A DNA stretch of 61,722 bases from a virus. Positions 16,865 to 23,334 of the stretch are shown one piece after another. The stretch lies in IMG/VR virus record IMGVR_UViG_3300017714_000006, positions 1 through 61,722 of that record; one strand, given 5' to 3'. The notes under the pieces were generated by a model, which saw nothing but the letters and a program-made list of their open reading frames with translations, was not told where the DNA came from and did no database searches. Both the position numbers and the translations under genes were made by a program. Position 1 is the stretch's first letter; each line of letters begins with the position of its first letter.

Positions 16865-17511
16865 TATTTGTTCTCCCAAATATCTTTTAAGTAATTAATA
16901 TTGTAATCAGTAAGGAAATTATGCCTCTTTAAATTAAATGCAAATCTGTTGAATTGTTTATGCCAATCAACAGGCCTGCCTGCTCCGTATTTAATTGTTT
17001 CATCGTGATCAATATTAGTCCACTTTAAATCTATATCTATCATAATATTTCCTGGATGATAATCACTGAATCCATAAGGATATAATGCTTCACATCTATT
17101 CTTTATATTATCTCTAACATAGCCTATATAATGTTCTATGTCTTCAAACTGTTTTAATAATTCTTCGCTATGAAGGTGGTAGTAAGAATCAACTTTCTTT
17201 TGTTCTAGGCGTAAGTAATAATTAGGTTTCCATTCATAGTTAATAATAATATCATCCACAGAATTTAATAATTTAATTACATCTTGTATTCCTTCATCAA
17301 TTGATTCATAATTTTTTTCATAGTATTCTAGATTCTTTTTACTAATTATTTCTGGTTTGAACCATATTTTAATAAACTTGTTATCCTGTTCAACTATTGT
17401 TTGCGAACAATTAAAATTTCGATTATGCTGTGGCATACCCAAACTTTCTGGAGATGGCAACGATTTAAACAGATCGTCAGCTTCTTGAGTATATAAGTTC
17501 TTATAGTCCAT
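16864..17511 (-). CDS. Small kinase-fold-like protein between the two tape-measure-like genes
   Basis: 215 residues, coupled by TAATG overlaps to both neighbours. FSDYHPGNIMIDIDLKWTNI (residues 148-167) resembles the catalytic loop of APH/choline-kinase-type phosphotransferases (D-x-H-x-G-N, here D150 and N155), and IDHDE (167-171) is where the Mg-binding DFG-equivalent Asp would be. The N-terminal lobe is short: KFIKIWFKPE could be the ATP-Lys strand but the match is weak. The family normally phosphorylates small molecules or sugars. Function, and whether it is active, are unknown. It has many Tyr, Asn and Ile and looks unlike its structural neighbours, which suggests an inserted accessory gene. 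Confidence 0.55.
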   Translation of the reverse strand: MDYKNLYTQEADDLFKSLPSPESLGMPQHNRNFNCSQTIVEQDNKFIKIWFKPEIISKKNLEYYEKNYESIDEGIQDVIKLLNSVDDIIINYEWKPNYYLRLEQKKVDSYYHLHSEELLKQFEDIEHYIGYVRDNIKNRCEALYPYGFSDYHPGNIMIDIDLKWTNIDHDETIKYGAGRPVDWHKQFNRFAFNLKRHNFLTDYNINYLKDIWENK

Positions 17512-20500
17512 TATGGATTGCCCTCATTTTCTGTTTCCCTTACTTGAAGTTCAAGTCGTTTCATTTCCTTTGCAATTTTTTCATCTAATACTTGTAATTG
17601 CGATTCCCAATCTACCGTCATGTCGGTATCATACTCGCCGTCGACCATCATTGGCCCATCATTATAAATTTCGTCTCTATAATCTTGTAATTCTTCTAAA
17701 GTCCACACTTCAGGAGCATTATTTTCAACTGTGGGTCCTGGACCATTATTTTCAATTGTAGTTTCATCTTGACTTGTTGTTTGTGTAGATGGTATTGCTG
17801 CTGTTAGCTCACCTGTGGTCATTGCAGTCATAAATTGATCTGCATAATTTGTTCTCTGTTTTAAATCAGCTATGCGTCCAGAACTTGTTGCTGTTTTTCC
17901 ATACACAACTTTATATACAGTATCCATATTGTCAAGATCATTTTTATACTTTTCCCACCACGGTAAACTAAAGTAAGCGGCACTTGCCGCTGCGGCAATA
18001 GTTGGATCCAACATTAGATCTGGATTACCAAAAAGATCTACTCCTATCATTTCTCCAACAAGTTTATAATTCTCCTCACCAGTTAATTGTATAAAGCCTC
18101 GTCCTCTGTAATCGTATCCACCTAGATCAGGATATACAGTATCAAAAAATTTCTTGGGATCTTTTTTTAACTTATCCAGTTCGTCATCTTTAATGTTTTC
18201 AGGTAAACGACTACCCATTACTTCTCTAATTCTTTCATTGGATGTGTTTGCATATGATTGTTCTGCAACCATTTTAAATGCTGACTCGCCTTGTATCATT
18301 CCTAGTATATTAGCTTGGGCTCTAACATCTACAATTCCTTGTGCTTTTAACTGTGCTAAAACTATACCTTGTAGTGTTGCTCCTTCACCATACGCATCAA
18401 GTTCATTACGCTTTTTTACCGTTGCTATCTTACTAAGTGAATTTCGTAACTCATCTAGATAGATAGTTTTTTGATCCATTTGTTCCGTTATGGCCGCAAG
18501 TTCATCTTCGAGTGGTTTTGTTTTCTTTAATGCATTGGCTAAATTTGCTTCAGCAATTGCTAGTTTAAGTTGTTCATCCTCAAAGTTGTCGCCTTTTGCT
18601 TTGGCTTTTTCTACTGCCGCCATTGCATCTTCTACAATATCCATTAAATTATCTGAAAAGAATTTGTTGTCTAAATTTAAAGACTTTTTTAACTTCTTAA
18701 GTTTAGATGCAACGTTATATGCGTTATTTTGATCTTCTTTTATCGAATCCCGTATGTCAAACGATTCTTTTATTGTTGATACTCTTAACTCCTCAACAGC
18801 ATTCTTTTGTGTTTTGTCATTGTATCCAATTTGAGTTGTTGTATCAATGTCGCCGGTGCCTCCAACACTTATTGTGCTATCACTGTATATTATTTTACTT
18901 GCGTCAGCATTGTCTTTGCCAAACACTTCAGAAGCTGACTGCGTAGAATGATCAAGTCCGAACATATCTCTCCAAAAGTCTGCAAACGTTCCTATTGAAC
19001 CTTCTAACACTCCCATTACTGATCCCATTGTTTCAAACCCTGGAGTAAATTCGTGTTGGGCTCTTAGAAATGCTTTACTCATTCCACCAACAATTTCAAT
19101 TGCATCATCGGCTCCATCTATACCATCTTGTGCTGCTAATAGTTTGGCTTTTATTTCTGCTTCTGTTCCCATAAAATAAGATTCTGGTATAAGTTGAACT
19201 GATGCTATTAATTTGTTAACTGCTACACTATCAGGATCAAGTCCTGCTAGTGTTGGTGAATCTTTTATTAATTTTATTAAACCTTGAAATCTACTGGCAG
19301 TTTCTGCTGGTGATTTTAAGTCACCTTTTGCACCATCTTCAAAAAAGGTCATAAAACCTTTAAACACTTCTGGATCTAATAGTTGTAATGTTTTTCTAAG
19401 TTGTTCGTCTTGTATATTATTAATTGCTGATTCATCAAACTGAATATCACTGGCTGTTCCAATAAACACATCCATTAACGCTGATGTCATTTCTTCGCCT
19501 AGTGTGGCACTACCTAGCATACTGATCCAATCAGCGGCTTCTCTTACATTTGAAGCTGCACCTTTCCCATATTTTTCTTCTAAGAATGCTGTGTTCTGAT
19601 TCATAGCTAATTGAAAATCATCATTTTCTCTTGCCATGTTTCTTGCTTGTAACATTGCACCTCGTTGCACACCTAATGTATCAGCAAGATACATACCCAT
19701 TTGATTTGCTGTTTGAAAACTTTCAATTACTTTATTTTGTTCAACTGAGTTTAGGTTATTGACTTCGTTGAGTTTGTATAACTGTTCTGTTTCTTCAGCT
19801 AACAATCCTGATAATTCTTTTGGTGAATATCCAAAATTCTTAACTTCTTTAATTCTACGAGGGTCTGTTAAAAAACCATGCATCATACCTTGCCCAGATA
19901 CCATGTCGCCACCAATACCTACCATCAGTGTTGCGGCATTTTGTGTCATTGCTGCATATTCACCTAATTTCATACCAGTGTCAACAGCATTTCTACGCAT
20001 GTGTGTATAGTTAGCAGTATCGCCTAGTGCCATTCCCATATCAATCATGCTTCTCATTTCTTTTTCTTGAGAAGCTATTACTTTGGCTACTACAGCACCT
20101 ACACCTGTTAATGCAACTGCGCCTCCTGTAAAGTATGAGGCTATCCAACCAGTTTTTGCGGTCTTTTTGCTCATGTTAGCTAGTCCTTTAGCAGAGGCGT
20201 GCATTGCTTCTGCACCTGCGCCTGCTAATTCAACCATTGATTCTAAACCTGTTTGTCCACCGCCGGTTATTGCTCTTCCAACTGTTCTTGTATTACTATT
20301 AATGCTATCTATACGTGCATTTATTTTTGCCTGGCGCCTGTCTAACTCTATTTTGACTTTTCTAATATTGCTTGTTAAGTCTTTTGCGGCTGTGACGCCA
20401 TTTAGTTGAGCAATAGCTGTAGCTAATGCTGTTGTTTTTATAGTGCTGGATCTAGATAATTCGGCCATTCTTTCCACAGTTTCTTCACTTGCCCATGGGT

Positions 20501-20549
20501 AAGATGAGTAAACTTGGTTCAAAATTCCTTGTATTTCTTCCGGGTCCAT
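17511..20549 (-). CDS. Tape-measure-like tail protein A with GH19-type muralytic domain (1012 aa)
   Basis: N-terminus with YPWASEETVERM (shared with the other tape-measure-like protein), then long helices and a hydrophobic stretch (about residues 135-165, GWIASYFTGGAVALTGVGAV). Residues about 744-906 form a GH19 chitinase/lysozyme-like domain: MIQGESAF with candidate catalytic Glu 755, YRGRGFIQLTGEENY at about 814, NPDLMLDPTIAAAASAAYF at about 842. The second GH19 Glu is not obvious to me. An acidic helical tail follows. Tail proteins with such domains cut peptidoglycan during DNA entry. A late box (20607-20615) and AGGAAA precede the gene, the first of the leftward tape-measure operon. Confidence 0.75.
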   Translation of the reverse strand: MDPEEIQGILNQVYSSYPWASEETVERMAELSRSSTIKTTALATAIAQLNGVTAAKDLTSNIRKVKIELDRRQAKINARIDSINSNTRTVGRAITGGGQTGLESMVELAGAGAEAMHASAKGLANMSKKTAKTGWIASYFTGGAVALTGVGAVVAKVIASQEKEMRSMIDMGMALGDTANYTHMRRNAVDTGMKLGEYAAMTQNAATLMVGIGGDMVSGQGMMHGFLTDPRRIKEVKNFGYSPKELSGLLAEETEQLYKLNEVNNLNSVEQNKVIESFQTANQMGMYLADTLGVQRGAMLQARNMARENDDFQLAMNQNTAFLEEKYGKGAASNVREAADWISMLGSATLGEEMTSALMDVFIGTASDIQFDESAINNIQDEQLRKTLQLLDPEVFKGFMTFFEDGAKGDLKSPAETASRFQGLIKLIKDSPTLAGLDPDSVAVNKLIASVQLIPESYFMGTEAEIKAKLLAAQDGIDGADDAIEIVGGMSKAFLRAQHEFTPGFETMGSVMGVLEGSIGTFADFWRDMFGLDHSTQSASEVFGKDNADASKIIYSDSTISVGGTGDIDTTTQIGYNDKTQKNAVEELRVSTIKESFDIRDSIKEDQNNAYNVASKLKKLKKSLNLDNKFFSDNLMDIVEDAMAAVEKAKAKGDNFEDEQLKLAIAEANLANALKKTKPLEDELAAITEQMDQKTIYLDELRNSLSKIATVKKRNELDAYGEGATLQGIVLAQLKAQGIVDVRAQANILGMIQGESAFKMVAEQSYANTSNERIREVMGSRLPENIKDDELDKLKKDPKKFFDTVYPDLGGYDYRGRGFIQLTGEENYKLVGEMIGVDLFGNPDLMLDPTIAAAASAAYFSLPWWEKYKNDLDNMDTVYKVVYGKTATSSGRIADLKQRTNYADQFMTAMTTGELTAAIPSTQTTSQDETTIENNGPGPTVENNAPEVWTLEELQDYRDEIYNDGPMMVDGEYDTDMTVDWESQLQVLDEKIAKEMKRLELQVRETENEGNP

Positions 20550-20582
20550 ACTATTTCCTATAATTAACTGGTATTTTAATTA

Positions 20583-20591
20583 GATAAATAC
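20583..20591 (+). promoter_or_regulatory. Late promoter box GATAAATAC before gp26
   Basis: GATAAATAC with predicted start near 20596 and a 30-base leader containing GGAG before the ATG at 20626. Confidence 0.65.
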
Positions 20592-20606
20592 ATTTATACT
20601 ATAACA

Positions 20607-20615
20607 GTATTTATG
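20607..20615 (-). promoter_or_regulatory. Late promoter box CATAAATAC for the tape-measure operon
   Basis: CATAAATAC on the minus strand, predicted start near 20602, serving the gene that begins at 20549. It faces the plus-strand box at 20583-20591, so the two transcripts overlap at their 5' ends. Confidence 0.55.
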
Positions 20616-20625
20616 GAGATTAAAT

Positions 20626-21456
20626 ATGACAAATCCACTTATCCAGGCATATAGAAAGCCTGGAATGTATATTGCACTTCCAAGTGGTGGGAAGTATTAT
20701 AATACAAAGCCCAAACTTAGTGTAGACGGTGAATTAGCCATTTATAGCATGACTGCTAGAGATGAACTAGTTTCAAAAACACCTGATGCATTATTTAATG
20801 GCGAAGCCACGTTCAGCTTAATTCAAAGCTGTGCACCGGATATTGGCGATCCACAAGAAATGCCTGTTAACGATCTTATTGTTGTGCTAATTGCAATACG
20901 CATGGCAACATATGGTGATAGCATTGATGTTGACGTAAAATGTCCAGAATGTGATCATACAAACCAATTGAGTGTTAGCACTAACGCATTGTTATCTACA
21001 ATTAAAGAAAATAGTGCAAGTGATAAAGTAACACTTGATAATAAATTTGTAATTAAATGTAAGCCTTATAATTTAGCAGACAGAACAAAATTGCAAATAC
21101 AACGTATCAAACAACAAAAGTTAATTCAAAACTTGGGCGATGCAGCACTAACCGATGAAGAACGTCAAATTAGATTTGGCGAAACGTTTATTGAGATTGC
21201 AGACTTAACTGTAAGTCTTATTGCAAATGCAATATTACAGGTTCAGCCACCTGAAGGTGAAACTGTTGAGGATAAACTTTTAATACTTGAATGGTTAAAA
21301 AGTATCACAAAAACAGACTACGATCAAATTAGACTATGTGTTGAAGGACTTAGTGATAATGGAGTTGATACGAAGTTTGCGGCAGAGTGCATCGAATGTA
21401 AACATACTTGGAATACTAATATAGATTTAGATATTGCAAATTTTTTCGCGGGTTGA
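20626..21456 (+). CDS. 26: Baseplate hub protein gp26-like
   Basis: 276 residues beginning MTNPLIQAYRKPGMYIALPS, with GGKYYNTKPKLSVDGELAIY and TARDELVSKTPDALFNGEA, the conserved N-terminus of the T4 gp26 baseplate family. Two Cys pairs, CPEC (106-109) and CIEC (255-258), could form a zinc ribbon joining the two ends of the chain. It starts a short rightward operon with the 81-aa gene, whose TTG start overlaps its stop. In T4 gp26 is part of the hub assembly pathway. The family call is from remembered motif similarity, not a search. Confidence 0.75.
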   Translation: MTNPLIQAYRKPGMYIALPSGGKYYNTKPKLSVDGELAIYSMTARDELVSKTPDALFNGEATFSLIQSCAPDIGDPQEMPVNDLIVVLIAIRMATYGDSIDVDVKCPECDHTNQLSVSTNALLSTIKENSASDKVTLDNKFVIKCKPYNLADRTKLQIQRIKQQKLIQNLGDAALTDEERQIRFGETFIEIADLTVSLIANAILQVQPPEGETVEDKLLILEWLKSITKTDYDQIRLCVEGLSDNGVDTKFAAECIECKHTWNTNIDLDIANFFAG

Positions 21457-21698
21457 TAGCATCTCGACAACCCAAAGATATTGCTGAACTTGTAGACAAC
21501 TACAACAAACAGCTAGACGCAACTGAAGCCAGCTATTTAGATATAATAATCAAATCGGGAGGCTTGTTAACATACAAAGATGTTATGACAATGCCTGTTG
21601 GCTCGTTGACAAAGTTTGTTGAAAGATATAATGTATACACTGAAGATCAGAATAACCAAATGAAAGCCGCACAGGCTCAGGCTAAAGGTAGAAGATAA
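21453..21698 (+). CDS. Small hub-assembly protein, gp51-like by position
   Basis: 81 residues, starting at a TTG that overlaps the gp26 stop (TTGA), with no clear ribosome site, so it probably depends on coupled translation. Helical and charged; ELVDNYNKQLDATEASYLDI and GGLLTYKDVMTMPVGSLTKF are the ordered parts, the end is Gln/Ala-rich. In marine T4-like phages a gene of this size after gp26 is often called gp51, a catalyst of hub assembly. I can support this by position and size only. It ends against the convergent gene at 21699 with no visible terminator. Confidence 0.6.
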   Translation: MIASRQPKDIAELVDNYNKQLDATEASYLDIIIKSGGLLTYKDVMTMPVGSLTKFVERYNVYTEDQNNQMKAAQAQAKGRR

Positions 21699-22142
21699 TT
21701 ATTGATCTAGCATTATAGATTTATAATACTCTGCAGGCCAACTATCATAATAAGATGTTCTATGCAATGATGCTCTGCGTCTAAGTAACTCAGCTCTTAT
21801 TTGAATTAAAATCACATTAGATACATTTTGAACAAAATGACCAGAAGTCTTAGTGCTATGCAAATACATTAAGTCTGGATTAAGTTCTTTCATAGTAGTC
21901 AAGTCAACTTTAGTTACATCTACTTTATCACCAAAGTAACATACACCTACCATTTTTACTCTAGGATCAAACTCAAGCATAGCATCAGGGTTAGGACCAC
22001 TGCAATCTATAAATTGTATTTTTTCTTGAACTCTGGCAGTTTTTGCATAAGGACAAGTAGGATACCCGTCATCCTTGTTTACTTCTAACTTGGTAATCAT
22101 CCATTCTGTGAAGTCTTTTTTGAATTGTTCAAATTTGCTCAT
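21699..22142 (-). CDS. Hypothetical protein, 147 aa
   Basis: Begins MSKFEQFKKDFTEWMITKLE. It contains CPYAKTARVQ (about residues 30-39) with isolated Cys residues at about 48 and 68, and a run of Arg near the C-terminus (LRRRASLHRTSYYDSWPAEY). No family recognised. It is the last gene of the leftward recombination cluster, separated from the rest by the 528-base gene-free stretch. A weak late-like box GATAAATG lies only a few bases upstream of the ATG. The complete start, length and codon use support a real gene. Confidence 0.7.
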   Translation of the reverse strand: MSKFEQFKKDFTEWMITKLEVNKDDGYPTCPYAKTARVQEKIQFIDCSGPNPDAMLEFDPRVKMVGVCYFGDKVDVTKVDLTTMKELNPDLMYLHSTKTSGHFVQNVSNVILIQIRAELLRRRASLHRTSYYDSWPAEYYKSIMLDQ

Positions 22143-22670
22143 AGCTATTCATTTATCCATTTGATGTTGTTTTATATTTCGATGTCTTACGACATCATGA
22201 TTATCGTATTGCTATCGCAATACTCAATCAGTTTTTTAATTGTTTATAATATCTATAAACAGTAAAAACTTATTAACTACTATGTTATTTATTATGATCT
22301 ATTTCCCTGATTTTTTATTCACACTTAGCTTGTTACAGCCAAGTGCAAAATAAACTTTAACTATTTCCCGTCAAGAATACCCACTCGTTATAGTAAAACC
22401 TTTTTAGCACAAGGTAGTGGCGGTTATGCGATACCACTTTACATACTGCTTATTAACGCAGAAACACTCTAAGCCATAACGACGACTTTTGAGCTATCCG
22501 TAAGTTCCAATTGTCAGGAGAGCTTACTCATTTTGGTTTGTCAAACCATGCATTGACTAAGGCACACCAGTTCCAGTCACGTGATTACGTAACTTCAAGG
22601 TGAGTCGACCTACGCCGACCAAACGAAGCCATGTGAGCCTGTGTTAGTTTTGTGTTAGTTTTGTGTTAGC
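22143..22670. other. 528-base gene-free region with many hairpins: candidate structured RNA or replication/regulatory locus
   Basis: The only stretch over 300 bases without a gene. Perfect or near-perfect stem-loops lie at 22181-22196 (GATGTC/GACATC; loop GTAA on the minus strand, a GNRA tetraloop), 22206-22223 (GTATTGC/GCAATAC), 22241-22261 (TGTTTATA/TATAAACA), 22322-22345 (9 bp, one mismatch), 22416-22438, 22446-22461, and 22534-22548 (TGGTTT/AAACCA). Adjacent 8-base palindromes TCACGTGA and TTACGTAA occupy 22577-22592. The part 22381-22640 looks clearly richer in G+C than its surroundings, as structured RNAs in AT-rich genomes often are. The strand is uncertain; G-U pairs at 22416-22438 favour minus. 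No tRNA, tmRNA or group I intron core could be identified. Confidence 0.6.
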
Positions 22671-22671
22671 C
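22640..22671. repeat. Tandem 11-base repeat TGTGTTAGTTT
   Basis: Two complete copies of TGTGTTAGTTT followed by a partial third (TGTGTTAG), ending exactly at the stop codon of the nuclease gene. It could be iterons, a protein-binding array or part of the adjacent structured region. Confidence 0.85.
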
Positions 22672-23216
22672 TAAAAGGGATTATGCCCTGTGCCTTTAAT
22701 AGCAAACTTTTCAAGTGTTTCTAAGTTTTCTTTATTTTTCATAAAATCGTCCCAGAAAGTAATTCTCCAGGAACCATATTTTGGTGAGCCATAAGTTACT
22801 CCACGAGCTGTAAATAAAAATCTTTGCAACTCTGAAGGGAATGCCAAATAAATGCCTTTGCGATTAAACTTCATAAACAATATGTCTAAGTCGTTTTCAT
22901 CATGTGCGTCTAGTGTTTGTTCGAGCCATTGTTCTAATAGTGGTATTGGTTTTTCTTGTAGTAAATGATGAAAAGGGAAATCTGCATAGTTCTTACACTC
23001 GCAGTTGAAATAGTTCCAATGATCAGGTGGAATGATGTCCCCTTTAAATGCCTTGATTTGATTTTCCGTAAGTGTGCTCTTACGCACAGCGTTTTGGCCT
23101 CCGACAAATGCTCCGCTGTGAGGAACACGTTCAAAGTTGTCGTTGTATAATTCGGAAAGGATATTACAAACTTCTCGTTCGAATCCCTTACCTTTTGTCT
23201 TGCTCTTGCTTGCCAA
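22671..23216 (-). CDS. PD-(D/E)XK-type nuclease
   Basis: 181 residues from a TTG start at 23216. The N-terminal GKGFEREVCNILSELY (E13), followed by FKGDIIPP (D60) and the strand YFNCECKNY (E73-x-K75), reproduces the spaced E...D...ExK active site of PD-(D/E)XK nucleases such as Holliday-junction resolvases and phage-borne endonucleases. The C-terminal half has aromatic residues (YGSWRITFWDDFM). Downstream of gp46/gp47, it could process recombination intermediates; a homing or defence role is also possible. It overlaps a 48-codon gene at its start. A later in-frame start cannot be excluded, because the TTG has only a weak AGAAA ribosome site. Confidence 0.75.
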   Translation of the reverse strand: MASKSKTKGKGFEREVCNILSELYNDNFERVPHSGAFVGGQNAVRKSTLTENQIKAFKGDIIPPDHWNYFNCECKNYADFPFHHLLQEKPIPLLEQWLEQTLDAHDENDLDILFMKFNRKGIYLAFPSELQRFLFTARGVTYGSPKYGSWRITFWDDFMKNKENLETLEKFAIKGTGHNPF

Positions 23217-23334
23217 TTTCTGTTTCTTTTTTTAGTTTTTGCAAAATGTCGTGTCCAACTAATTGTTCATTTATTTTATTAGTTGGCCAAAAATCACCCT
23301 GCCATTCTTCACTTATATCTGCGTGATCACGCAT
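23188..23334 (-). CDS. Nested small protein, 48 aa, overlapping gp46 and the nuclease
   Basis: ATG at 23334 lies 8 bases inside the end of gp46 and the stop lies 29 bases inside the nuclease gene. The product begins MRDHADISEEWQGDFWPTNK and ends in a Lys/Glu/Gln-rich helix. Without it, about 110 bases between gp46 and the nuclease would be empty, unusual in this tightly packed operon. The composition is protein-like, with two Trp and a Pro. No family recognised. Coupled translation from the gp46 stop is likely. Confidence 0.6.
   Translation of the reverse strand: MRDHADISEEWQGDFWPTNKINEQLVGHDILQKLKKETEIGKQEQDKR

Noticed and set aside
22143-22670. tmRNA or tRNA gene in the gene-free region
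   Set aside because: GGTCGACTCACC on the minus strand resembles a T-arm, but the stem is only four pairs with a six-base loop, there is no acceptor stem partner, and no tag-peptide frame of plausible length was found.
22143-22670. Group I intron core
   Set aside because: TTGACTAAGGCA faintly recalls the R element but no matching S element, P7 pairing or interrupted gene was found; the flanking genes are both complete.
22640-22671. CRISPR array
   Set aside because: The 11-base units are contiguous with no spacers, and no cas genes are present.
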